A stretch of DNA of 64,000 nt from CBDBCU01 sp965203435 (GCA_965203435.1 CBDBCU010000005.1:310001-374000), one strand, 5' to 3'. Counted from the first letter of the stretch, positions 8,004-15,619 are shown. A program made the numbers and translations. Notes: generated by a model from the sequence alone, not told the origin.

Positions 8004-9593
8004 CTAGCTGTTAAGGAGTTGGGCTTTCTTGGCCGCGAATTCCTCGGGGGTCAGCAAGCCCCTTTCGTAGAGGGCGGCGGCCTTTTCCAGTTCGTCCATA
8101 GCCGACGCCGTTTGCACCACGGTCGGCGCGGCAACGGTTTGCCCGGCGTTCAGATGCTTGCGGACGGTGTCGGCAAACACCTTGGCTTGCTCCTTGGGCT
8201 TGACATTCTCTATCGGGAGCGTCGTCGCCCCCACCAACCCAAACTTGAGACTGCCCCACATCATCCCGCCGCTGTAGGAAATGGACTCGATGCTTTTGTA
8301 AGTCAGCTCGGCGACCTCGGTGGAGACAATGCCTTTGTCAAGGAAAATGACCCGGCGGTCGGTGGCAACGACCACCCCGGAATTGAACGACCGGCCGCTG
8401 TCCCGCCAGATATGGGACTCTCCGGAATTCGCCTTGAAATCACCGCCGCACAAACACTCCAAATGCTCGTCGCTTTCCAGCAGACGGTAAAGCATTTTCC
8501 GCTCGCCGGAGTGCATATTGGCGTCGGTAAAGGTCCCCCAACCTTTCGGAATCAAGGCATTCCATTCCTGGTCGATGCGCTCCTCTTTGCCAACCACCGC
8601 GGACATCCCAACTTGGGCGGCGGCAACGAGCGGTTGAACGATAGAGGCAAACGCTTTGGCCTGATCTTTCGGAAAGATGTTCTGTACCCGGAAACGGCCC
8701 TCGGATTGGGAGGACACGGTGATACTCCCATTCAACACGCCAATGTTGAAGTCGAGGGCGGCAATGTCCCGGTAAGGGATTTCGGTGATTTCATCCGACC
8801 GCCGGCCTTTACGCAGGGACAAGAGACGCCGGTCGGTAGCGATGACCAAATAGGTATCGTTGGAAACCGACTTTTCGGGGCCGAAGTTGCCGCTGACCAG
8901 ACCGGCCAGACTCTCGCTGTCGTCCAGCAACCCGATGAGCATTCCCCGCTCATTAGCGTGTTTCTTGACGCCCCAATCCGCGGGAGCCAAGGCGTTCCAA
9001 TCCGCCTCTAGCCGGGATTCCTTGCTGACCATTACGCCGACCGGTTCGCCGGTAGGTACAAGGGAATGTTCCGCGACCGAAACCGTCCCGGCAGTGGCGG
9101 CTTCAGTCAGCTCAACCGACCCGGGACTAGCCATTTCTGGCGGAGCTACTTCAGCGGCCGGGATGCCACGCTCGCGCAGTTGCGTAATGAGCGACTGGAC
9201 GGTGTCGGCAAAGGACTCCGCCTGCTTCTTGGGATAAATGTCCCGCATCTCGAAACGGCCCTTGGCGCCGGCGGAGCCCTTAACGACGCCGCCCATCAAC
9301 CCGGTGCTGCTGGCGCAGGATTCAATGGTGTCATAAGGCAACGACACCACCTCGGGGGCGCGTTTCGTTTGGCGGAGAAAAATAAGCCGGCGGTCCGTGG
9401 CGACGCCCAAGTTGGTACGGGAGAATCCCCCACTAAACGCGAAATTGCCGCTGACCAAGCCGGCCAAGCTCTCGCTGTCCTCCAGCAAGCCCGCGAGCAG
9501 CGCCCGCTCGTCGGCGTGTTTCTTGCTGCCCCAATCCGAGGGGGACAAGGCGTTCCACTCCTGGTTGATGCGGACTTCTTTATCAAAGGACAT
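8004..9593 (-). CDS. Triple bacterial PH-domain protein with C-terminal SHOCT domain
   Basis: The 529-aa product contains three copies of a roughly 145-aa unit (about residues 5-145, 190-330 and 335-480). Each unit starts with a W-NAL-P--WG segment and a helical ERxLL--L--SE stretch, then has the strand-rich bPH pattern with the signature VATDRR or IATDRR (65-69, 252-256, 410-414). Residues 499-528 (MDELEKAAALYERGLLTPEEFAAKKAQLL) form a typical SHOCT oligomerisation helix pair. No signal peptide or membrane segment is seen, so it is probably cytoplasmic. bPH plus SHOCT proteins are usually stress- or membrane-associated and uncharacterised. The start has GGAG upstream. Confidence 0.85.
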   Translation of the reverse strand: MSFDKEVRINQEWNALSPSDWGSKKHADERALLAGLLEDSESLAGLVSGNFAFSGGFSRTNLGVATDRRLIFLRQTKRAPEVVSLPYDTIESCASSTGLMGGVVKGSAGAKGRFEMRDIYPKKQAESFADTVQSLITQLRERGIPAAEVAPPEMASPGSVELTEAATAGTVSVAEHSLVPTGEPVGVMVSKESRLEADWNALAPADWGVKKHANERGMLIGLLDDSESLAGLVSGNFGPEKSVSNDTYLVIATDRRLLSLRKGRRSDEITEIPYRDIAALDFNIGVLNGSITVSSQSEGRFRVQNIFPKDQAKAFASIVQPLVAAAQVGMSAVVGKEERIDQEWNALIPKGWGTFTDANMHSGERKMLYRLLESDEHLECLCGGDFKANSGESHIWRDSGRSFNSGVVVATDRRVIFLDKGIVSTEVAELTYKSIESISYSGGMMWGSLKFGLVGATTLPIENVKPKEQAKVFADTVRKHLNAGQTVAAPTVVQTASAMDELEKAAALYERGLLTPEEFAAKKAQLLNS

Positions 9594-9635
9594 AATCTCC
9601 GCGCTCCTTTCCGGCCATTCTTACCGGTTTAAGTC

Positions 9636-11000
9636 TTATTGACCGGATACTACCGGCGTACCCTGCAAACTCCACGGGCCGGCTTGGGTGATTTTCACCT
9701 TCACCAGTTGGCCCCGGTAGTCGCCGCAACTGCCGTTGCCGCCATTGCCGCCGTTACTGCCCGCAGCGCCGCCGTTGCCGCCCTCAGCCGCGGCGGCAGC
9801 ATCATCATCGGCAAAGAATACCAGTTTGTCGGTGCGGGTGCGGCCCTGCCATTTGCCGCGCTTGCGGCCCTCGACCAGGGTCTCGACCGTCTGCCCGACC
9901 AGGGCGGCGTTGCTTTCCCGCAGGATATTTTCCTGCAAGGCATCCAACGCTTTCAGCCGCCGCTGCTTTTCCTCCGGCGGCACATCGTCGGGCAAAGTGC
10001 GGTCGGCAATAGTGCCGGGCCGGGGCGAATAGGCCGCGCCATGCACCTTGTCAAAGCGCAGTTCCGCGACCAGTTCCACGCTGCGCTGATACTGCGCCGC
10101 CGTTTCCCCGGGAAAGCCGACAATTATATCGGTGCTGAGGGATACCCCCGGGATAGTGTCCCGGATGCGGCCGGCCAGTTCCCGGTAATCATCCCGAGTA
10201 TAGGGCCGGCGCATCCGCCGCAGCACTTCATCATCCCCGGCCTGCACCGGCAAATTGATATGTTCGCAAACCTTGGGCAAAGCGGCGACGGCGCGGATAA
10301 TGCGGTCATCCATATACGAGGGATGGGAAGTGAGAAAGCGGATCCGTTCCAAGCCGTCAATTTCGTTCAGCCGGGTCAGCAGGAGGGACAAATCGGGTTT
10401 GTCCGGCAGGTCGTAGCCGTAGGCATCCACGGTCTGCCCCAGCACGGTGACTTCCCGGACGCCGCGTTGGGTCAGCAATTCCGCCTCTTGGACGATTTCG
10501 TCCACCGGGCGGCTGACTTGGCGGCCGCGGCGGTAGGGAATGATGCAGAAACTGCACATAAAATCGCAGCCGTGGATGATGGGAATGTAGCAGGTAACAT
10601 CGGGATGGGCCGGGGCCAGAGAGCCGACGCAGCCCGCCCAATCCAAGCCTTTGCGCTGCCCGACCAGTTCCAGCAGCGGCGCAAAATCCTGGGGGCGCAT
10701 AAACAAATCTACCTGGGGAAAGCGTTTTTCCAGTTCGGCGGTTTGCGGGCCGACCATGCAGCCCATCAGGGCCAGCACCCGGTCGGGGCGGCTCTTTTTC
10801 AAGGGGCTAATACTCCCCAAGTTGCCCACCACCTTATCCTCGGCCCCCTGGCGGACGACGCAGGAATTGAGGACGATGACATCGGCGGCTTGGGCCTCGG
10901 CGGCCGGGCGCAGGCCCAGTTGTTCCAGAGCCGACCCCAAGCGATCCGAGTCGGCCTTGTTCATCTGGCAGCCGATAGTCCAAATGTGAAAGGTATCCAT
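9636..11000 (-). CDS. miaB: tRNA-2-methylthio-N6-isopentenyladenosine synthase MiaB
   Basis: MiaB methylthiolates i6A37 of tRNAs that read UNN codons, using two [4Fe-4S] clusters and SAM. The N-terminal MTTase domain starts TIGCQMNKADSDRLG with further Cys in NSCVVR and LMGCMVG. The radical SAM site is CDFMCSFC (CX3CX2C), followed by VTVLGQTVDAYG, LTSHPSYMDDRII, INLPVQAGDDEVLRRMRRPYTRDDY and VSLSTDIIVGFPGET. The C-terminal TRAM domain is interrupted by about 30 residues of Ala, Gly and Asn low-complexity sequence before it ends VKVKITQAGPWSLQGTPV. At 454 aa it is of normal length. RBS GGAG precedes ATG 11000. Confidence 0.94.
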   Translation of the reverse strand: MDTFHIWTIGCQMNKADSDRLGSALEQLGLRPAAEAQAADVIVLNSCVVRQGAEDKVVGNLGSISPLKKSRPDRVLALMGCMVGPQTAELEKRFPQVDLFMRPQDFAPLLELVGQRKGLDWAGCVGSLAPAHPDVTCYIPIIHGCDFMCSFCIIPYRRGRQVSRPVDEIVQEAELLTQRGVREVTVLGQTVDAYGYDLPDKPDLSLLLTRLNEIDGLERIRFLTSHPSYMDDRIIRAVAALPKVCEHINLPVQAGDDEVLRRMRRPYTRDDYRELAGRIRDTIPGVSLSTDIIVGFPGETAAQYQRSVELVAELRFDKVHGAAYSPRPGTIADRTLPDDVPPEEKQRRLKALDALQENILRESNAALVGQTVETLVEGRKRGKWQGRTRTDKLVFFADDDAAAAAEGGNGGAAGSNGGNGGNGSCGDYRGQLVKVKITQAGPWSLQGTPVVSGQ

Positions 11001-11014
11001 AGTTGCCGCTCCGG

Positions 11015-11284
11015 CTAGACGCCGCGTACCAGCACGGTGATGAAAAGGGCGACTTGCGCCGCGCCGATGCCCAGGGCCGCCAGAAATAGCCGGTCAATGC
11101 GGCTGTTGATCTGGTCGGCCCGCGCTTCCATCCGATCCATGCGCGCTTCCATCCGGTCAAACCGGGCGTTGACCTGCTGAAATCCGCTCCGCATATCCTG
11201 GCGGATTTCCGGCATCGCCGCCGATTGCTCCTCGATCCGGCCCTCCAGCCGGCCCAGACGGGAATCGTCGTTTAGGATGGTCAC
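11015..11284 (-). CDS. Small coiled-coil protein with C-terminal membrane helix
   Basis: This 89-aa protein has heptads such as RLGRLEGRIEEQ and FDRMEARMDRMEARADQINSRIDRLF, then one hydrophobic helix (LAALGIGAAQVALFITVLV) at the C terminus. It is a short version of the protein at 7003-7947 and shares the RIDRL junction between coil and membrane helix. It lies 14 bases upstream of miaB on the same strand and is probably cotranscribed with it. No function is known to me. Confidence 0.7.
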   Translation of the reverse strand: MTILNDDSRLGRLEGRIEEQSAAMPEIRQDMRSGFQQVNARFDRMEARMDRMEARADQINSRIDRLFLAALGIGAAQVALFITVLVRGV

Positions 11285-11384
11285 TACCGAAACCTCGCTT
11301 TGCTGACTTGCGGGAATCCCTAATCCGGGGATGGGGATTGCCCGGGATTATACTGGATTAGAACGCCGGCCGGGAAAGGATGAC

Positions 11385-11476
11385 TGGCGGAGGGAGTGGG
11401 ATTCGAACCCACGATCCCGGTTTCCCAGGATAAGCGCTTAGCAGGCGCCCGCACTAGACCTCTATGCGATCCCTCC
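11385..11476 (-). tRNA. tRNA-Ser (anticodon GCU)
   Basis: On the minus strand the acceptor arms GGAGGGA and TCCCTCC pair, with discriminator G and an encoded CCA. The anticodon arm is GGCGC-CTGCTAA-GCGCT, giving anticodon GCT for AGC/AGU codons. A long variable arm (ATCCTGG/CCGGGAT) identifies a class II tRNA, and the T arm is GTGGG-TTCGAAT-CCCAC. The gene is complete. It lies upstream of the 89-aa coiled-coil gene. Confidence 0.97.
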
Positions 11477-11592
11477 GCGCCGGGATGATTAAGTATAACC
11501 GATGGTCAAAGGAATTTCCAGTACCGGCGGCCGGAATAATCAAAATTGCCCGGATTCCGCCTTTTGGCCGGATTCCCGGCGGCAATGGATTA

Positions 11593-11810
11593 GGTCGTGT
11601 TCACACTAATGCCGGGCATAGAAAGCCGGACGCTTGGCGGTATATTGGAAAGCCGCGGGCAATCTACTATGTCATTCCGAGCGTAGCCGAGGAATCTAAA
11701 AATCTTGAAATGGAGTCAATGGCAGGCATTTTAGATTCCTCGGCTACGCTCGGAATGACATAGTAAAGGGATGGGCTATCCGTGGTATCAAAAATAGTGT
11801 GAACACGCCC
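11593..11810. mobile_element. MITE-like element with 16-bp terminal inverted repeats and TA flanks
   Basis: The left end GGTCGTGTTCACACTA and the right end (reverse complement GGGCGTGTTCACACTA) differ at one base, and both are flanked by TA (11591-11592 and 11811-11812). The element is 218 bp and has no coding frame of note. TA duplication and ends of this form are seen in IS630-like and some IS5-group elements, so it is probably mobilised in trans. Inside it lies a perfect 37-bp inverted repeat, 11665-11701 and 11729-11765 (TATGTCATTCCGAGCGTAGC...), which is a different repeat family from A-C. Confidence 0.75.
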
Positions 11811-12000
11811 TAGATTCATTATAGCACAGTCGGCAGCCCGGCGTTGGCCCGGATTTTTGAGGGGGGCAAAATTGCCACGCCGCCGCTATTTGACTATTGC
11901 CCGGCGGATGTGTTATCCTATTCTACTGTAGAAGTCGGATACCGGCCCGGCCCTGAGCAAATCCAGCCCGGCCCCGACAAAAGGAAAGGGAGTGTGCCTT

Positions 12001-12375
12001 ATGGAAGTTACCCCGCTGGCGATTGAGAAGCTCAAGGAAGTCATTGACCAGGAACCGGGCGGCTCCGGTTCCCTGCGGGTCATCGCGATGCCCTCCGGGG
12101 CCGGCCTCCAGTATATGCTGACCATGGAGAAGGAGACCCAGACCGACGACACGGTGCTGAGCCTGGACGGGCTGAGCTTTCTGATGGATTCGGACAGCGC
12201 GCCCTTCCTGGAGGAGGCGACCATTGACTATGTGGAGGAGTTTGGCGGCCAGGTGGGGTTTGTGATTAACAACCCGCTGTTCGCCAGCGGCGGTGGTTGC
12301 GGTGGGGGCGGCTGCGGCTGTGGGAGTGGCGGTTGCGGCGGTGGTGGCTGCGGCGGCGGTTGCGGCGGCCATTAA
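12001..12375 (+). CDS. IscA/ErpA-like iron-sulfur carrier with Gly/Cys-rich tail
   Basis: Residues 1-100 follow the HesB/IscA fold: VTPLAIEKLKEVI, LRVIAMPSGAGLQYMLTM, then LSLDGLSFLMDSDSAPFLEEATIDYVEEFGGQVGFVINNP. In IscA-type carriers three Cys bind the cluster, one in the GCSG loop and two in the C-terminal CGCG. Here the first is replaced (SGAGLQY), while the C terminus is a 24-residue run made only of Gly, Cys and Ser, ending GGH, with seven or more Cys. It may bind a cluster or metal in a different way. ATG 12001 is preferred; an in-frame GTG at 11992 is possible. AAAGGGAG lies upstream. A strong terminator follows. Confidence 0.82.
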   Translation: MEVTPLAIEKLKEVIDQEPGGSGSLRVIAMPSGAGLQYMLTMEKETQTDDTVLSLDGLSFLMDSDSAPFLEEATIDYVEEFGGQVGFVINNPLFASGGGCGGGGCGCGSGGCGGGGCGGGCGGH

Positions 12376-12432
12376 GCCCTCCCGGCCCGGGCCACCGGGC
12401 GGCCGTGGCTTGCTCCGACACGGTACGGAAAA

Positions 12433-12467
12433 GCCGGGAACTTCCCGCAAGTTCCCGGCGGGTTTTT
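12433..12467 (+). terminator. Intrinsic terminator after the IscA-like gene
   Basis: GCCGGGAACTT (12433-12443) pairs perfectly with AAGTTCCCGGC (12449-12459) around a 5-base loop, and is followed by GGGTTTTTG. On the opposite strand the same stem is followed by TTTT, so it can also end the hicB-hicA array transcript arriving from the right. Confidence 0.85.
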
Positions 12468-12499
12468 GTGGGGGAATGGCGCGGCGGATTTGCCCCGGT

Positions 12500-12730
12500 T
12501 CAGCGCAAGGCGCGGTCAAAATCGGCCTCGGAAATCTGCAACAGGCGCAGGATGTCCCGGGCGGTGCCGCGCGCCACTTCCCGCTTGCCGAGAACTACTT
12601 GGGCGGCCACTACGGAGCCGTCCGGCAATCGGCGGCGAATAGTCTGATGGCTGCCCCGGTTCGCTCGGTCCGGATAACAGCCCAACCTTTCCAGGGCGGC
12701 GATCATCTGCCGGCTGGAGCATAACCGCAT
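12500..12730 (-). CDS. HicA-like mRNA interferase toxin, array unit 1 (type A)
   Basis: The 76-aa product has the HicA double-stranded-RNA-binding-like pattern: ALERLGCYPDRANRGSHQTI with the catalytic His at residue 28, then PDGSVVAAQVVLGKREVARGTARDILR, which matches the strand-strand-helix end of YcfA/HicA. HicA toxins cleave mRNA when not bound by HicB. Its ATG lies 4 bases after the stop of its hicB, so the order is antitoxin first, opposite to many hicAB loci. It is the last unit of the array and differs from unit 3 by only two codons. Confidence 0.8.
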   Translation of the reverse strand: MRLCSSRQMIAALERLGCYPDRANRGSHQTIRRRLPDGSVVAAQVVLGKREVARGTARDILRLLQISEADFDRALR

Positions 12731-12734
12731 CGGG

Positions 12735-13070
12735 TTACACTCCCGCCGGTACGAGCGCGGGAACCGGCAGGACATAGATCCGAAGGATCTTGCCCAGGGG
12801 CGCCGACACGATGACCGGTTCGGTAGGCAAAGGGCCGGTCTTGACCGTTATGCCATTCTCCTGAAAATCCTGCTCCAACCGGCCGATGTCCGCGAGAGCC
12901 AAGAGCTGGAGTTCCAGGGCTTCCCCCAGATTGTCCAGGGCTTCCTCGATGGTATCGCCGCAACTGGCTACGCCCAACTCCGGGCTGCGGGACCAGTAGG
13001 CTACTTCGTCCCATTGCACGGTGCCGGTCAATACTACATAGCCGCCATCGGCTTCCAGTACGCTGGTCAT
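12735..13070 (-). CDS. HicB-like antitoxin, array unit 1 (type A)
   Basis: The 111-aa protein has the HicB partial RNase-H-like pattern: GGYVVLTGTVQWDEVAYWSRSPELGVASCGDTIEEALDNLGEALELQLLAL. In canonical HicB the PELPGC-type loop and the helix after T.EEAL match this. The C-terminal half (TVKTGPLPTEPVIVSAPLGKILRIYVLPVPAL) is not an obvious helix-turn-helix, so DNA-binding autoregulation is uncertain. RBS AAGGAGG precedes the ATG. Confidence 0.8.
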   Translation of the reverse strand: MTSVLEADGGYVVLTGTVQWDEVAYWSRSPELGVASCGDTIEEALDNLGEALELQLLALADIGRLEQDFQENGITVKTGPLPTEPVIVSAPLGKILRIYVLPVPALVPAGV

Positions 13071-13129
13071 AACTTTCCCTCCTTAACCGGCTTTTTGGGG
13101 ATGGCAGCATAGCCGGCTGTGTTCTTGGT

Positions 13130-13360
13130 TCAGCGCAAGGCGCGGTCAAAATCGGCCTCGGAAATCTGCAAACGGCTCAAAATGTCCCGGGTCGTGCCGC
13201 GCGCCACTTCCCGCTTGCCGAGAACTACTGAGGCGGATACTACTCTGCCATCGGGCAATCGGCGGTGAAAAGTCCGGTGGCTGCTCGGATTCGAGCGGTT
13301 CGAATAGCAGCCCAACCTTTCCAAGGCGGCGACCATCTGGCGGCTGGAGCATAACCGCAT
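13130..13360 (-). CDS. HicA-like toxin, array unit 2 (type B)
   Basis: This 76-aa HicA has SNRSNPSSHRTFHRRLPDGRVVSASVVLGKREVARGTTRDILSRLQISEADFDRALR. The catalytic His is kept in SSHRT. The central specificity segment differs from units 1 and 3, while the ends are almost identical. It starts 4 bases after the hicB of the same unit. Unit 4 is its near copy. Confidence 0.8.
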   Translation of the reverse strand: MRLCSSRQMVAALERLGCYSNRSNPSSHRTFHRRLPDGRVVSASVVLGKREVARGTTRDILSRLQISEADFDRALR

Positions 13361-13364
13361 TGGG

Positions 13365-13700
13365 TTACACCCCCGCCGGCACGAGAACCGGGATCGGCTG
13401 GATATAGACCCGAAGGGTCAGGCCCAGGGGCGCGGACACGACGACCGATTCGGCAGGCGGCGGGCCGGTCTTGACCGCTAGGCCCTTTTCCCGGAGTTCC
13501 CGATCCAAAGTGCCGATGTCCGCCAAATCCTCGAAAAAAATCGCCAGGGCTTCCCCCAAGTTGTCCAGGGCTTCCTCGATGGTATCGCCGCAGCTGGCTA
13601 CGCCCAACTCCGGGCAGCGGGACCAGTAGGCCACTTCGTCCCATTGCACGGTGCCGGTCAGCACCACATAGCCGCTGTCGGTTTCCAGTACGCTGGTCAT
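13365..13700 (-). CDS. HicB-like antitoxin, array unit 2 (type B)
   Basis: This 111-aa HicB shares its first 55 residues with the type A protein (SGYVVLTGTVQWDEVAYWSRCPELGVASCGDTIEEAL), then diverges: AIFFEDLADIGTLDRELREKGLAVKTGPPPAESVVVSAPLG. The variable region probably sets recognition of its own HicA. It is followed on the minus strand by hicA of the unit. Confidence 0.8.
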   Translation of the reverse strand: MTSVLETDSGYVVLTGTVQWDEVAYWSRCPELGVASCGDTIEEALDNLGEALAIFFEDLADIGTLDRELREKGLAVKTGPPPAESVVVSAPLGLTLRVYIQPIPVLVPAGV

Positions 13701-13758
13701 AACTTTCCCTCCTTAACCGGCTTTTTGCGATGGCAGCATAGCCGGCTGTGTTCTTGGT

Positions 13759-13989
13759 TCAGCGCAAGGCGCGTTCAAAATCGTCCTCGGAAATCTGCAA
13801 CAGGCGCAGGATGTCCCGGGCGGTGCCGCGCGCCACTTCCCGCTTGCCGAGAACTACTTGGGCGGCCACTACGGAGCCGTCCGGCAATCGGCGGCGAATA
13901 GTCTGATGGCTGCCCCGGTTCGCTCGGTCCGGATAACAGCCCAACCTTTCCAGGGCGGCGATCATCTGCCGGCTGGAGCATAACCGCAT
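13759..13989 (-). CDS. HicA-like toxin, array unit 3 (type A)
   Basis: It is identical to the unit 1 toxin except near the C terminus (SEDDFERALR instead of SEADFDRALR). The His of RGSHQT is present. The near identity at DNA level points to a recent duplication of a two-unit block. Confidence 0.8.
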   Translation of the reverse strand: MRLCSSRQMIAALERLGCYPDRANRGSHQTIRRRLPDGSVVAAQVVLGKREVARGTARDILRLLQISEDDFERALR

Positions 13990-13993
13990 CGGG

Positions 13994-14329
13994 TTACACT
14001 CCCGCCGGTACGAGCGCGGGAACCGGCAGGACATAGATCCGAAGGATCTTGCCCAGGGGCGCCGACACGATGACCGGTTCGGTAGGCAAAGGGCCGGTCT
14101 TGACCGTTATGCCATTCTCCTGAAAATCCTGCTCCAACCGGCCGATGTCCGCGAGAGCCAAGAGCTGGAGTTCCAGGGCTTCCCCCAGATTGTCCAGGGC
14201 TTCCTCGATGGTATCGCCGCAACTGGCTACGCCCAACTCCGGGCTGCGGGACCAGTAGGCCACTTCGTCCCATTGCACGGTGCCGGTCAGCACCACATAG
14301 CCGCCGTCGACTTCCAGTACGCTGGTCAT
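13994..14329 (-). CDS. HicB-like antitoxin, array unit 3 (type A)
   Basis: It differs from the unit 1 antitoxin at one residue near the N terminus (EVDGG instead of EADGG). A 58-base spacer with a GCCGGC inverted pair and the ribosome site GGAGGG lies ahead of it, as in units 1, 2 and 4. Confidence 0.8.
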   Translation of the reverse strand: MTSVLEVDGGYVVLTGTVQWDEVAYWSRSPELGVASCGDTIEEALDNLGEALELQLLALADIGRLEQDFQENGITVKTGPLPTEPVIVSAPLGKILRIYVLPVPALVPAGV

Positions 14330-14387
14330 AACTCTCCCTCCTCAGCCGGCTTTTTGCGATGGCAGCATAGCCGGCTATGTTCTTGGT

Positions 14388-14618
14388 TCAGCGCAGGGCG
14401 CGGTCAAAATCGGCCTCGGAAATCTGCAAACGACTCAAAATGTCCCGGGTCGTGCCGCGCGCCACTTCCCGCTTGCCGAGGACTACTGAGGCGGATACTA
14501 CTCTGCCATCGGGCAATCGGCGGTGAAAGGTGCGGTGGCTGCTCGGGTTCGAGCGGTTCGAATAGCAGCCCAACCTTTCCAGGGCGGCGATCATTTGGCG
14601 GCTGGAGCATAACCGCAT
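14388..14618 (-). CDS. HicA-like toxin, array unit 4 (type B)
   Basis: This 76-aa toxin is a close match to the unit 2 toxin; the only visible changes are conservative (MIAAL instead of MVAAL). The catalytic His region SSHRTF is intact, so it is probably functional. Confidence 0.8.
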   Translation of the reverse strand: MRLCSSRQMIAALERLGCYSNRSNPSSHRTFHRRLPDGRVVSASVVLGKREVARGTTRDILSRLQISEADFDRALR

Positions 14619-14622
14619 CGGG

Positions 14623-14958
14623 TTACACCCCCGCCGGTACGAGCGCGGGAACCGGCTGGATATAGATCCGAAGGGTCATGCCGAGGGGTGCGGACACGAC
14701 GACCGATTCGGTAGGCGGCGGGCCGGTCTTGACCGCTAGGCCCTTTTCCCGGAGTTCCCGATCCAAAGTGCCGATGTCCGCCAAATCCTCGAAAAAAATC
14801 GCCAGGGCTTCCCCCAAGTTGTCCAGGGCTTCCTCGATGGTATCGCCGCAGCTGGCTACGCCCAACTCCGGGCAGCGGGACCAGTAGGCCACTTCGTCCC
14901 ATTGCACGGTGCCGGTCAGTACCACATAGCCGCTGTCGGTTTCCAGTACGCTGGTCAT
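14623..14958 (-). CDS. HicB-like antitoxin, array unit 4 (type B)
   Basis: It matches the unit 2 antitoxin apart from a few C-terminal residues (PPPTESVVVSAPLGMTLRIYIQPVPALVPAGV). The end is closer to the type A ending, which suggests a patch of gene conversion between unit types. Confidence 0.8.
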   Translation of the reverse strand: MTSVLETDSGYVVLTGTVQWDEVAYWSRCPELGVASCGDTIEEALDNLGEALAIFFEDLADIGTLDRELREKGLAVKTGPPPTESVVVSAPLGMTLRIYIQPVPALVPAGV

Positions 14959-15016
14959 AGTTTTCCCTCCTCAGCCGGCTTTTTGCGATTGCGGCATAGC
15001 CGGCTGTGTTCTTGGT

Positions 15017-15247
15017 TCAGCGCAGAGCTTGGTCAAAATCGGCTTCGGAAATTTGCAACAGGCGCAGGGTGCTGCGGGCGGTGCCACGCTTGACTTGCCG
15101 TTTGCCCAAGACTACGGGAGCAGAGGCAGTGGAGCCGTCCGGCAATTGCCGGGCAAAAAACTGATGGCTGCCACTGGCGGCCCGGCAGGGATAACAGCCC
15201 AATCTAATCAGGGCGGCTACCATCTGCCGGCTGGAGCATAGCCGCAT
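15017..15247 (-). CDS. HicA-like toxin, array unit 5 (type C)
   Basis: The most divergent toxin of the array: MVAALIRLGCYPCRAASGSHQFFARQLPDGSTASAPVVLGKRQVKRGTARSTLRLLQ. It keeps GSHQF with the catalytic His. It starts 3 bases after the stop of its hicB. It is the promoter-proximal toxin and is probably the oldest member. Confidence 0.8.
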   Translation of the reverse strand: MRLCSSRQMVAALIRLGCYPCRAASGSHQFFARQLPDGSTASAPVVLGKRQVKRGTARSTLRLLQISEADFDQALR

Positions 15248-15250
15248 TTG

Positions 15251-15580
15251 CTACACCGCCACCGGCGCCGGAACCGACAGGGTATAGACCCGGACGGCAG
15301 TTCCCGCCGGCGCGGAAACCGTGGGCTTATCCGGCGGCGGCGGGCCGCTTTGGAGGGCTACGCCTCTTGCCGCAAAGACCCGTTCCAGTTCTCCGATTTC
15401 CACCAAGCCCGCAATATAGACTTCCAGGGCGTCCTGCAACCCGTCCAGAACTTCCTCAATGGTGTCGCCGCAGGTGGCTACGCCTAACTCCGGGCAATAG
15501 GCGTTGAAACCGTCATCCTCCGGTTCGGTGTAGCCGGTCAATACCACATAGCCGCCGGCCGTTTCCAGTGCGCTGGTCAT
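15251..15580 (-). CDS. HicB-like antitoxin, array unit 5 (type C)
   Basis: The 109-aa protein reads GGYVVLTGYTEPEDDGFNAYCPELGVATCGDTIEEVLDGLQDALEVYIAGLVEIGELERVF, closer to standard HicB (AYCPELG). It is the first gene of the five-unit array. GAGGGAAAGTT lies before its ATG, and an extended -10 promoter lies about 30 bases upstream. Confidence 0.8.
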   Translation of the reverse strand: MTSALETAGGYVVLTGYTEPEDDGFNAYCPELGVATCGDTIEEVLDGLQDALEVYIAGLVEIGELERVFAARGVALQSGPPPPDKPTVSAPAGTAVRVYTLSVPAPVAV

Positions 15581-15610
15581 AACTTTCCCTCGGTGGTTAG
15601 ATTTGCCGGG

Positions 15611-15619
15611 ATTATAACA
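15611..15619 (-). promoter_or_regulatory. Extended -10 promoter of the hicB-hicA array
   Basis: On the minus strand TGTTATAAT (TG-n-TATAAT) ends about 30 bases before the unit 5 hicB start. No good -35 is seen, which is normal for extended -10 promoters. None of the 58-base spacers between later units holds a TATAAT, so the whole array may be one transcript. Confidence 0.55.

Noticed and set aside
9639..11018. 459-aa + strand frame over miaB
   Set aside because: High G+C gives long antisense frames; the minus strand encodes a clear MiaB.
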